From CAZMCH01 sp964564735 (GTDB lineage Bacteria; Poribacteria; DTPJ01): a DNA stretch of 64,000 nt. Positions 45,048-53,367 of the stretch are shown one piece after another. Position 1 is the first letter of the stretch. Each line of letters opens with the position of its first letter. The stretch covers positions 1 to 64,000 of the forward strand of contig CAZMCH010000007.1 of NCBI GenBank assembly GCA_964564735.1, read 5' to 3'. The notes beneath the pieces are model-generated. The model saw only the letters and a list, made by a program, of their open reading frames with translations. It did no database searches and was not told where the DNA came from. The translations under genes and the position numbers were made by a program.

Positions 45048-45706
45048 TCTCATTCAAGAAAATAAGATATGTTATGAGATTATATCAGTCTGCAAAATTA
45101 AGAGATAGGCTGATAATTCTGGCAAGGCTTATTTTTTCTGCAAGTTCAATAATTGATGTCCTTGAGCGCAACCTTCCTAAAGATGGCTTGATTGTTGATC
45201 TCGGCTGTGGATATGGCGTTATATCACATCTTTTATCGTTCTCATATCCACAAAGAAAAATTATTAGCTTTGATGTATCACAAACTAGGATTGAATCTGC
45301 CAGAAGAACCATCTCAAATAATACTCAATTTCAGCTTGCAGACATTAGAGATGCACAAATTCCCGCTTGTGATGCTGTTATAATAATTGACATTCTTTAT
45401 CTACTTCCGTATCAAGATCAAGAAAAAGTTTTGATAAAATGCTTTGAAAAACTTAACCAAAATGGTATTTTGATAATAAAAGATACTGATAAATCGGCAA
45501 TCTGGAAGTTTAGATATACTTATATTGAAGAAAAAATCAAAACAAAGCTAGGTCTATATGGAAAGGAAACAAAAGGAATATCTCTGAATTATCGGACAAA
45601 AGAGGATTTTATCAGTCTTCTCAAAGAAATTGGATTTGATGTCTCTACAATTCATAAAAAGCGAATTCTCTATCCGGGTATCTTCTATATATGCCAAAAA
45701 ACATGA
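45044..45706 (+). CDS. Class I SAM-dependent methyltransferase
   Basis: A 220-residue protein. Motif I is IVDLGCGYGVISHLL (about residues 48-62), followed by IISFDVSQTRIESARRTI (motif II with the acidic SAM-binding Asp), QLADIRDAQIP and AVIIIDILYLLPYQDQEKVL. The Rossmann-type fold is complete. The acceptor is not evident. The TTG start at 45044 overlaps the creatininase stop by 4 bases, so the genes are coupled; an ATG at 45074 is a fallback. Confidence 0.8.
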   Translation: MISFKKIRYVMRLYQSAKLRDRLIILARLIFSASSIIDVLERNLPKDGLIVDLGCGYGVISHLLSFSYPQRKIISFDVSQTRIESARRTISNNTQFQLADIRDAQIPACDAVIIIDILYLLPYQDQEKVLIKCFEKLNQNGILIIKDTDKSAIWKFRYTYIEEKIKTKLGLYGKETKGISLNYRTKEDFISLLKEIGFDVSTIHKKRILYPGIFYICQKT

Positions 45707-47244
45707 CATTTGGATTATCAGGAATTAAACACGGAGACACGGAGACACAGAGACACAAAGGTTTGGAATTTCTTTTTTCTATGTCTTTGTGCCTTAGTGC
45801 CTTTGTGTTTTTTCTTTCAAGCAATGTCACTGCCACAAATGTAAATGAGCCACTTATAAACAGCGAATGGGTTTATTATTCGCTATGGAAACTCGAAGCA
45901 AATGGGCTTATTCCTTCTTTTTTCTTTAATATAAGACCTTACAACCATGATCAAATCAAATCCATCATTTCTGATCTAAAAAACCAAATAGAAAATTGCA
46001 CAATAACTCCAAAACCTTATGAAGTTAAGCTAATTAATAAATTGGCTAATGAGTTTTCAGATGAATCAAAATTAAAAATGCGTGGGTCAATCTCCATTGC
46101 AAAGCATAAAAAGCCATCTGTTGATTTATGGGGTTCTGCTCTTTATCAACCGACTGATTATATAGAATTATACGAGGAAGTTGACGTTCAAAGAGGAAAA
46201 GAAGTTGTCGGTAAAGAAGGGACAACCGCATCTAAGCGTCTTAATACTTGGAAGTTTGACTATACTGCGGATTTTCAAAGGGCATTTGTTCGTTTTCATT
46301 CAAAGAGATTTGAGGCTTTACTTGGCAGGCAAACTCTATTCTGGGGACCGGGATATGATGGGAGTCTGATTATATCTGATAATTCACCACCATTTGATAT
46401 GATATTGCTTGGTGGAAAATTTGGTGCTATAAAATTTGTGTCTTTCTCTGCTACGCTTGATAATATGTGGAATGAGCATGGCGATCCTTCATACAGGTAT
46501 TTAGCAAATAGATATTTAGCAGGACATAGAATAGATTGGATTATCAACAACAAAATAGAAACAGGATTATCAGAGGTTATATTATATGGCGGAGAAGCTG
46601 AATATATGCAATTGTATTATCTTAATCCGATATTACCTTATTATGCAAATCAGTATAATTCTGACCTTGATGATAACTCACTTGTAAGTTTTGATATTTC
46701 AATAAAGCCTAAAAAGGGATATAAAGCATATTTTCAATTTCTCGTTGATGATTTTAATTATGAAAGCTACGATCCAAATGCACTTGGATATATATTCGGT
46801 ATATATGCAAGTGATCCTTTTGGTATTCAAAAGACAGATTTTCGTGCTGAGTATACAAGAGTTGATTCTTGGACATATACTCATCTTGAGGCGGAAAACC
46901 AATATACTCATTATGGATGGGTGATCGGTCATCATTTGGGACCCGATTCAGATCAAGTTCTTCTTGAGATTTGTAGAATGTTAAATATTGATACTAGGCT
47001 TAGTCTAAGTTATGCCTTCAATCGAGAGGGTTCTCGGACAGTGGCAGATCGATTCCGTGGTGAGGACTATAAGTCAATGAAATTCCCATCAGGTAAAGTT
47101 GACAAAAGGCATACTTTGGGGCTAAAATTTCTATTAGAATCACCAAAAGGCATACAGATTAATACTTCACTTAAAAGTTCTATTAAAGAAGATTCTATTA
47201 ACAATGAGGTAGAATTTAGTCTTGGTTATCTATTTGGCAAATGA
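45691..47244 (+). CDS. Wzi-like capsule-assembly outer-membrane protein
   Basis: A 517-residue outer-membrane barrel. SEWVYYSLWKLEANGLIPSF is the periplasmic start, FHSKRFEALLGRQTLFWGPG (about residues 200-219) and DNSPPFDMILLGGKFGAIKF match the Wzi/capsule-assembly family, and repeated amphipathic strands follow. Wzi binds exopolysaccharide at the cell surface. The start is uncertain: 45691 overlaps the previous gene, and ATG 45781 gives a signal peptide without a basic N-region. In either case the hydrophobic core FSMSLCLSAFVFFLSS is encoded by one arm of an inverted repeat. The next gene overlaps by 4 bases. Confidence 0.8.
   Translation: MPKNMTFGLSGIKHGDTETQRHKGLEFLFSMSLCLSAFVFFLSSNVTATNVNEPLINSEWVYYSLWKLEANGLIPSFFFNIRPYNHDQIKSIISDLKNQIENCTITPKPYEVKLINKLANEFSDESKLKMRGSISIAKHKKPSVDLWGSALYQPTDYIELYEEVDVQRGKEVVGKEGTTASKRLNTWKFDYTADFQRAFVRFHSKRFEALLGRQTLFWGPGYDGSLIISDNSPPFDMILLGGKFGAIKFVSFSATLDNMWNEHGDPSYRYLANRYLAGHRIDWIINNKIETGLSEVILYGGEAEYMQLYYLNPILPYYANQYNSDLDDNSLVSFDISIKPKKGYKAYFQFLVDDFNYESYDPNALGYIFGIYASDPFGIQKTDFRAEYTRVDSWTYTHLEAENQYTHYGWVIGHHLGPDSDQVLLEICRMLNIDTRLSLSYAFNREGSRTVADRFRGEDYKSMKFPSGKVDKRHTLGLKFLLESPKGIQINTSLKSSIKEDSINNEVEFSLGYLFGK
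45731..45826. repeat. CACGGAGACACGGAG-type inverted repeat inside a coding region
   Basis: The left arm is CACGGAGACACGGAGACACA and following bases to 45762; the right arm, CTATGTCTTTGTGCCTTAGT and following bases to about 45826, is its imperfect reverse complement in the same GACACGGAG style. This repeat type is common between genes in many bacteria and, when translated, gives HGDTETQRHKG-like peptides, as seen here. It lies across the 5' end of the Wzi-like gene. Confidence 0.75.
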
Positions 47245-48782
47245 AGCATTGTATAAAAACACTCACATTAATATCAATCATCTTATCCTTATTTTCTTGT
47301 AGTGTGCATAAAATAAATCCAAATCCCGTTATAAAACTAGAAGTTCAGCCTTTGGATAGCATATATATATACTATAACGAAAAATCAAGTCTGTTTCGTA
47401 TCGGAAACGAATTTATTGAGAGAACCATTTTTCTTGATAAAAAAGCTAACCGCATTTATACTACAACATTCATAAACAAATCAACACAACATAATTATAT
47501 TAATTCTTTGGGTGAAGAATTTTCATTTAGAATAAATGGAACGCAAATTTCAGGTATTACTGGGAATGTAATATATAAATCACATCAGATATTTAGCCAA
47601 ATTGACGCAAAGGGGCTGGAGCTAAGCTTTGATGTCAAATTAGAGAATATCGGCACTTTCAGTCTAAAGCTTTTATATGAGGTTTATGCTCATATTCCAG
47701 TTATACGCAAATGGATTGAGATTGAAAATAAAACAGGTTCGTCAATAGCAGTAGATAGCGTGTTAATGGAATCGATAAGCCTACTCCCGGGAATAGACTT
47801 TGACATTGATATACGTGACCTTTCTGAATATCTAAGAAACAAGAAATTTAGAGGTTTATCAACTGTTGTATTTAATACAAATCTAAAAGAAGGCTTCATT
47901 ATTGGCAATGAAACTCTCGGAATATTGAAATATAACGATGTCTATTCTAAACCCGGAAAGATTGGTATTGGCATGACACAGCAAGGGGGTCAATATGTTT
48001 CTCAAATTCAAATTACGCCCAAAGAGATTTTTTCTAGCCCTGGAGCATTTGTATTTCTATTTACAGGCGAACCAGAACAATCAAAAGATCGTTTTGAAGA
48101 ATTTATGTTCGATTATTTATTGGTTAATCAGTCGCAGAAAAATTCCATACATTTTGAAAATATCAATCCCGATACTAATGAAGCCATATTGATAGAAAAA
48201 GTCAAACAAACAAAGAATTCTGGCATAGATATATTTTGTATTTCAGGAAAATGGACAGACAGACGAGGTGATTGGACTTACGAGAAAAATCCATATATAA
48301 AAAATATAGCTGAATATACGCATAATTTAGGAATAAAATTTGGTTTGTGTATAGACTTGTCAATCGCAGAAACAGAAAGCATAATTCTTGACCAACATTC
48401 GCAATGGACAGTAAAATTAAAGAACGGTTCTGATTATGAAATATCAGATAATAAAACAAAATTGATGTGTCTAGGCAGTGAATATGCGCTATATATGACT
48501 TATGAAATTGATGCTATTGTCAAAGAATTAAATCTTGATTATATTAAACTGACGGGTGAGATATTGCCAATTGCTGATGGAGGTGGATGCTTTGCAGTTA
48601 ATCATCTTCATAAAACAAGTTTGGAATCTTTATGGTATATATATGATGGGCTTTTTGCTATAATGAAATATCTTCATTTTCATAACCCAAATTTAATTAT
48701 TGATATAGCTTTGGATTCATACAATCCTGCAGAATTAATAGATTATGCGCTTCTTATGAATGCCAACATTAATTGGCAATGA
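47241..48782 (+). CDS. Truncated GH36-like lipoprotein
   Basis: A 513-residue predicted lipoprotein (lipobox SLFSC, Cys20). The N-terminal half is a beta-sandwich of GH36 type. The barrel includes NLGIKFGLCIDLSIAETESI and DQHSQWTVK, which match the LG-x-x-FG-L-W and HP-x-W motifs of alpha-galactosidases. In place of the nucleophile motif K-W-D-x-N is LDYIKLTGEILPIAD, so Asp is Thr. The protein stops after LLMNANINWQ, just where family members reach the acid/base region and C-terminal sandwich; about 150 residues are missing. Probably inactive or altered. It starts within the Wzi-like gene stop (ATGA) and is followed by an oxidoreductase remnant. Confidence 0.65.
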   Translation: MKHCIKTLTLISIILSLFSCSVHKINPNPVIKLEVQPLDSIYIYYNEKSSLFRIGNEFIERTIFLDKKANRIYTTTFINKSTQHNYINSLGEEFSFRINGTQISGITGNVIYKSHQIFSQIDAKGLELSFDVKLENIGTFSLKLLYEVYAHIPVIRKWIEIENKTGSSIAVDSVLMESISLLPGIDFDIDIRDLSEYLRNKKFRGLSTVVFNTNLKEGFIIGNETLGILKYNDVYSKPGKIGIGMTQQGGQYVSQIQITPKEIFSSPGAFVFLFTGEPEQSKDRFEEFMFDYLLVNQSQKNSIHFENINPDTNEAILIEKVKQTKNSGIDIFCISGKWTDRRGDWTYEKNPYIKNIAEYTHNLGIKFGLCIDLSIAETESIILDQHSQWTVKLKNGSDYEISDNKTKLMCLGSEYALYMTYEIDAIVKELNLDYIKLTGEILPIADGGGCFAVNHLHKTSLESLWYIYDGLFAIMKYLHFHNPNLIIDIALDSYNPAELIDYALLMNANINWQ

Positions 48783-48813
48783 TCGGTAAATTAAGTGTAT
48801 TAAAGGGATAGTT

Positions 48814-49111
48814 ATGATAGAAAAAGACAAATTGGGAATAGTTGGTGCAGGATGGTTTCTCTCTAACATTTGCGCATGATCGGGTTTATCATATATTACA
48901 TCAGCTTAATTTTACGACAGCAGGACAGGAAGGACTTATAGAATCAGGCTTTTTGCCTGAAATACAGGCATTTATTCATGCTGTTCGAACAGGCGATAGA
49001 AGCTCTATAAAAAGCGATATAGCTAGTAGTTATCGTTCTATGCTTGTTTATGAAAGCATTGTTGAATCATCAAGGCTTAGTAAGTGGGTTAACCTGTGTT
49101 ATGAGATTTGA
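48814..49111 (+). pseudogene. Remnant of a Gfo/Idh/MocA-type oxidoreductase
   Basis: ATG at 48814 encodes MIEKDKLGIVGAGWF, the start of a Gfo/Idh/MocA NAD-binding domain (G-x-G-x-x-G region), but stops at 48878 after about 21 residues. In another frame a C-terminal piece of about 85 residues continues to 49111: LTFAHDRVYHILHQLNFTTA, GFLPEIQAFIHAVRTGDRSS, IASSYRSMLVYESIVESSR. These are the typical C-terminal helices of the family (usual length about 340-380). The centre of the gene, roughly 250 codons, is gone, so this is a decayed gene made by an internal deletion. Confidence 0.8.
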
Positions 49112-49158
49112 GATGTGAAAAACTTATTCGGTTGACCACTAATATAGAAAGGATTACC

Positions 49159-50361
49159 ATGAAAATCTTGATCTCAAATGTTGGTAGTTCATCATTTAAA
49201 TATCAGATTATAGATATGAATGATGAGAATACGTTAGCCAAAGGATATATAGAACGTGTTGGAAAACCACCATCAATATTTACTCATTCAACATCGGGCA
49301 AAGATAAAATAAATAAGGAAATAGATATACCAAACCATAATACAGCAATAAAGGTTGCGATAGATACTTTATTAGATAAAAAACATGGAATATTGTCTGA
49401 TCTATCTGAATTATCTGGTGTTGGATTCAAGGCTGTTTTTGCAAAGGATTACATTAGCTCTGCTGTGATAGACGAAAATGTGATTAAGGCTTTGGAAGAA
49501 TATATACCACTTGCGCCGTTTCATAATCCTGCATATATAGCTTCAATACGTGCATTTCAGGAAATTTTGCCTCAAAAGCCGTTAGTTGCTGTATTTGAGA
49601 CATGGTTTCATGAGACAATTCCTGACTATGCTTATATTTTCAGTGTGCCTTATGGGTGGCTCGAAAAATATGGTGTCCGAAGATATGGTTTTCATGGGGC
49701 ATCACATAGATACATATCTCAAAGAACTCCGCAATTTTTGGGATTGCCAGCAGATAAACTAAAGATTATCTCTTGTCATTTAGGTGGAAGTTCCTCTATT
49801 TGCGCTATAAAGCATGGAAAATCCATTGATACGAGTATGGGATTTTCTGCACAATCAGGCGTTATGCAATCAACTAGATGTGGTGATATTGATCCGTTTC
49901 TGATTCCATTTATCATGGACAAAGAGAACTTAAATACAGACCAGATAAGAAGCATACTCTCAAAGGAATCTGGAATGCTTGGAATATCAGGCGTTGGTAG
50001 CGACATGCGTGACTTACTCAAAGCGATAGATGATGGAAATAAACGTGCTTTATTGACCGTAAAGGCGTTTCATTATAGCATAAAAAAATATATCGGTGCT
50101 TATGCATCCGCAATGGGTGGATTAGACACCCTTGTTTTTACTGGTGGTATCGGTGAAAGGTCTATCAGAAGTCGTGCTGAGATATGTGAAGATATGGAAT
50201 TTCTTGGGATTAAAATTGACACAGAAAAAAATAAATCTGCGACGGGTGAAATGAATATATCATCTATTGATAGCAAGGTTCAGGTATTAGTTATACCAAC
50301 CAACGAGGAAATTATCGTTGCAAGAGAAACCGCAAGGCTTATAAATGCAAAACCTTCTTAA
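49159..50361 (+). CDS. ackA: Acetate kinase
   Basis: A 400-residue enzyme; the ATG at 49159 (AGGA 6 bases upstream) gives the normal family start KILISNVGSSSFKYQI. RYGFHGASHRYIS (about residues 175-187), CHLGGSSSICAIKHGKSIDT (about 203-222), GVMQSTRCGDIDPF and FTGGIGERS (about 330) are the acetokinase motifs. It makes acetyl phosphate from acetate and ATP, or ATP in fermentation. The phosphotransacetylase partner pta is not in the window. Its 3' end overlaps the convergent TPR gene by 4 bases. Confidence 0.92.
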   Translation: MKILISNVGSSSFKYQIIDMNDENTLAKGYIERVGKPPSIFTHSTSGKDKINKEIDIPNHNTAIKVAIDTLLDKKHGILSDLSELSGVGFKAVFAKDYISSAVIDENVIKALEEYIPLAPFHNPAYIASIRAFQEILPQKPLVAVFETWFHETIPDYAYIFSVPYGWLEKYGVRRYGFHGASHRYISQRTPQFLGLPADKLKIISCHLGGSSSICAIKHGKSIDTSMGFSAQSGVMQSTRCGDIDPFLIPFIMDKENLNTDQIRSILSKESGMLGISGVGSDMRDLLKAIDDGNKRALLTVKAFHYSIKKYIGAYASAMGGLDTLVFTGGIGERSIRSRAEICEDMEFLGIKIDTEKNKSATGEMNISSIDSKVQVLVIPTNEEIIVARETARLINAKPS

Positions 50362-50990
50362 TGGTCATGTCCTAGATGTAATAGCTTATCCCTTATTTTT
50401 GCACTATTGGGCTTATCTTTAAGATATTCTTGTAAAACTAATCTTGCATTATCAAGATCGCCAAGTTTTTCATAACATGTTGCTATTAGCCTTGTTATAA
50501 TTTCTAAGTTTTTATCTTTAGTTTTGGAGTCTAACTTATCACTTACGTTTACCATATCAATTAGTGTCCTAAATACCGCAATGGCTTCTTTATAATCCTC
50601 TTTTAAGGCATAGGACATAGCAAGGTCTTGTGTAGCAGTTAGATTTTGCGAATCAACTTCTAATAATGCCTTATAAGCCTTTATTGCACTATCATAATCA
50701 TGAAGCATTCTATAGCTATATCCCATATAACTCCATGAGGTAATATCTTTTTTGTCTAAAAAGACCGCCTTCTTATACTCCCTTATCGCATCCTTATGCA
50801 TATCAAATCCGATATAAGACGAACCTCTTATAGCAATTTGTCCCTGAATATAATGGCTTATTGCAAAAAGGCAGAAAGGCACAAAAATAATTGTAAAAAA
50901 CCACTTATAAACCTTATTAGGTCTTGTATTTTCCTCATTATGATTTTCATGACAATGTTCACAACATCCCAAATCGTGATTTTCTTCCAT
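50358..50990 (-). CDS. Membrane-anchored TPR protein with His/Cys-rich ends
   Basis: A 210-residue protein. The first 23 residues are rich in His and Cys (HDLGCCEHCHENHNEEN), a membrane helix follows (about 30-50), and then about four TPR repeats (DAIREYKKAVFLDKKDITSW; DSAIKAYKALLEVDSQNLTA; KEAIAVFRTLIDMV). The C-terminus ends LLHLGHDH. Both ends look able to bind a soft metal. It starts 9 bases after the CcdA-like gene stop on the same strand, so the two form one operon and may work in metal handling or thiol-redox or cytochrome maturation, by inference. Confidence 0.75.
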   Translation of the reverse strand: MEENHDLGCCEHCHENHNEENTRPNKVYKWFFTIIFVPFCLFAISHYIQGQIAIRGSSYIGFDMHKDAIREYKKAVFLDKKDITSWSYMGYSYRMLHDYDSAIKAYKALLEVDSQNLTATQDLAMSYALKEDYKEAIAVFRTLIDMVNVSDKLDSKTKDKNLEIITRLIATCYEKLGDLDNARLVLQEYLKDKPNSAKIRDKLLHLGHDH

Positions 50991-50999
50991 ATATATACC

Positions 51000-51695
51000 T
51001 TATGCAATCAATACTAGATAGATTCCAAAGACAATTAATATATTACCCGCTACAAGTCTTATATAACCCTCAAATTTAGAGATACGGGGCGTAAGATATT
51101 TTACTAAGCCAGTTGATGTTCCTATGACTAATGAAGGAAGGCTTTGACCTAGTGCAAAGCTAATGAAAATTATAATGCTGTATAAGTATGAATTTTTTAA
51201 GACAACTGATCCTGCAATAACCAAAAGCACAGGCGCACAACATGGACAGGTTGGCATTTCTAAAAAGGCAAGACCAATACCAAATAAAAACGCCCCAAAA
51301 TACCCAGTTTTCTTGAATTTATTAGAAATATCAAAATGGAAATGTAAAGATTTTATCTTAAAAAGACCTACAACCAATATTCCAACAAATACCAACAGAA
51401 TACCAAATGCAGTATATAAATACCTTGTTGCAGGAATGAGCCTTGATGTAAAATCACCCAAAATTGTAAGAAATACACCTAATAAAGTATAGCTAAAAAC
51501 AAGTCCAAGAATAAAGAAAAGCAATGATAATATAGATTTCTTTTTTGAATCAGAAGTTCCAGCAACAAGACCAAAGACTATCGGTATTCGCACCAGAGAG
51601 CAAGAACTCAAAGAAGCTAATGCTCCTGCCCAAAAGACAACAAATATTGCCAAAAAAGGCGACTCAGTCAGGACCCGTTCTATACTTGATAACAT
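51000..51695 (-). CDS. CcdA/DsbD-like cytochrome c biogenesis transmembrane protein
   Basis: A 231-residue protein with six predicted helices. The first contains ASLSSCSLVRIPIVFGLVAG (Cys about residue 32), and the fourth contains AFLEMPTCPCCAPVLLVIAG (about 145-164), matching the paired cysteines of CcdA/DsbD membrane domains that shuttle electrons across the membrane. PTCPCCAP is unusual in having three Cys. Reductant would pass from cytoplasmic thioredoxin to periplasmic proteins. It precedes the TPR gene and is followed upstream by the LamG gene. Confidence 0.8.
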   Translation of the reverse strand: MLSSIERVLTESPFLAIFVVFWAGALASLSSCSLVRIPIVFGLVAGTSDSKKKSILSLLFFILGLVFSYTLLGVFLTILGDFTSRLIPATRYLYTAFGILLVFVGILVVGLFKIKSLHFHFDISNKFKKTGYFGAFLFGIGLAFLEMPTCPCCAPVLLVIAGSVVLKNSYLYSIIIFISFALGQSLPSLVIGTSTGLVKYLTPRISKFEGYIRLVAGNILIVFGIYLVLIA

Positions 51696-51732
51696 ATTAT
51701 CTTCCTTTTGTTTTTCCTAAAATAATCTTGTT

Positions 51733-52548
51733 CTATCTTTTTTCTGTAACATCAGATAATTTTATCTTACTCCATGTATTAGCTAATTTATCAAGTGGAG
51801 AAACACTTGCATAGGTATTTAAGCCATTGTTCATCAATGCCTTTATATCTTCCTCTGATAACGCTACATTAAGGACAGCAAATTCATCAATTATACCATC
51901 AAAGTAAGTTGATGGATTGTCATCTGATCTTCTGCCGATGTTGAGTATTTTCTGCGTTCCTGCCGAAGCTGGAGTAGTTCCCGGCTTTGTTTGTAGAACT
52001 CCATCGAGATAGAATTTTAGGCTTTTTTTGCTTGCTTCCCATGTGCAAGTAACATAATACCAAGTATCTGCAACAATTGGTAGGTCTGTGATAAAAGTAG
52101 TTTCTATGCCCTCAACAATAACATTAATGCCCAGTTCACCATCATTTATTTGTATATCAAACTGTAAATAATTTGTATTATCAAACCTTGCTTCAACAAT
52201 TCTTTTCCAGACATCTCCGCTTCCTTTTATATCCTGAATATTAGCCCAATATGTAATTGTAAAGTCATTTTTTGCCATATTATTAAAGACTTCTGGCAAT
52301 TTAATTTCTAAATAGTCATCTTTACCATCAAAATCAATAGCTGTGCCAGACTTTCCCTGCACCCATTTTGGACCTCCGAAAGCCTTTCCAATGCCATTCT
52401 TATTTGTTAAGTCTGTAACGTTTTGACCGCCTCCTTCATCAAAAAGCCACGCACCCACAAAAGAATTCTGCTGAATTAATGCAAGGCTAATTCCTGTCGA
52501 CATTATAAAAATAATAGATAATAAAGTAAAATAGAGAAAAAATCTCAT
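51733..52548 (-). CDS. Secreted LamG-domain protein with TWG-like tail
   Basis: A 271-residue protein. ATG 52548 is preferred (AAAGGA 9 bases upstream, itself inside the frame that begins at 52566). A signal peptide is followed by a LamG domain: FVGAWLFDEGGGQNVTDLTN, DDYLEIKLPEVFN, FTITYWANIQDI, TWYYVTCTWEASKKSLKFYL and FAVLNVALSEEDIKA. The end, SVSPLDKLANTWSKIKLSDV, is the shared tail with Ser in place of Gly after Trp and a longer C-terminal extension. Ligand unknown. It follows the SDR gene on the same strand by about 25 bases. Confidence 0.82.
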   Translation of the reverse strand: MRFFLYFTLLSIIFIMSTGISLALIQQNSFVGAWLFDEGGGQNVTDLTNKNGIGKAFGGPKWVQGKSGTAIDFDGKDDYLEIKLPEVFNNMAKNDFTITYWANIQDIKGSGDVWKRIVEARFDNTNYLQFDIQINDGELGINVIVEGIETTFITDLPIVADTWYYVTCTWEASKKSLKFYLDGVLQTKPGTTPASAGTQKILNIGRRSDDNPSTYFDGIIDEFAVLNVALSEEDIKALMNNGLNTYASVSPLDKLANTWSKIKLSDVTEKR

Positions 52549-52573
52549 TATTTCATTTCCTTTCATTTATTTT

Positions 52574-53347
52574 TTATTCGGGAGTTACATAAGCAGATGT
52601 GATTCCGCCATCAACCATAAATTCAGTTCCTGTTACAAATGATGATTCATCTGACGCTAAATACAAAACAGCATAGGCGATTTCTTTTGCAAGACCAAAT
52701 CTCCCCATTGGGATATGAACTAATCTACGTTGTTTTTTGGCTTCTGTATTAAGGAACTTCATCAGCATTTCAGTATGAAGCGGACCGGGACATAATGCGT
52801 TGACACGAATATTTTCACGGGCATGAATGATAGCCAATTCACGAGTCATTGCCAATACTCCGCCTTTGCTTGCTGTATATGCTAGTTGTGGAGTCGCTGC
52901 GCCCAATATAGCAACAAATGAAGCGGTATTTATTATCGAGCCTCCACCTGCTCGACGTAACGCTGGAATACCATATTTACAACCAAGAAAAACGCCTTTA
53001 AGGTTGATAGCCATTGTCAAATCCCAAACTTCTTCAGATGTATTAATTGCATCATCATCTTGGCTGTGCATAATACCTGCATTGTTAAAAAGAATATTCA
53101 ATGCCCCGAATTTCTCTTCTGTAAATCTTATCATATTTTCACAATCAGCGGATTTTGAAACGTCAGCATTGATATATATGGCATCTCCGCCTATATCATT
53201 AGCCATTTTGACGGTTTCTTGTCCGCCTGTATCATTGACATCAACAACAGCGACTTTTGCGCCTTCTTGTATAAAGAGTAACGAGGTTTCTCGTCCAATA
53301 CCACTTCCAGCACCAGTAATAAGCGCAACTTTATCTTTCAAACGCAT
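52574..53347 (-). CDS. Short-chain dehydrogenase/reductase (SDR)
   Basis: A 257-residue oxidoreductase of the classical SDR type. TGAGSGIGRETS (about residues 11-22) binds NAD(P), NNAGIM follows, and the catalytic Ser in NTASFV with YTASK (about 150-158) forms the active site. The C-terminus FVTGTEFMVDGGITSAYV is the standard family ending. The ATG at 53347 (GGGAGA 7 bases upstream) is preferred over 53362. It lies 20 bases downstream of the glutamine-synthetase-like gene, so the pair probably act in one pathway. Substrate unknown. Confidence 0.87.
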   Translation of the reverse strand: MRLKDKVALITGAGSGIGRETSLLFIQEGAKVAVVDVNDTGGQETVKMANDIGGDAIYINADVSKSADCENMIRFTEEKFGALNILFNNAGIMHSQDDDAINTSEEVWDLTMAINLKGVFLGCKYGIPALRRAGGGSIINTASFVAILGAATPQLAYTASKGGVLAMTRELAIIHARENIRVNALCPGPLHTEMLMKFLNTEAKKQRRLVHIPMGRFGLAKEIAYAVLYLASDESSFVTGTEFMVDGGITSAYVTPE

Positions 53348-53367
53348 TTTATTTTCTCCCATAATTT

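Noticed and set aside
45731..45826. A CRISPR or satellite-like array
   Set aside because: It is a single imperfect inverted repeat of the common CACGGAG type with no spacers.
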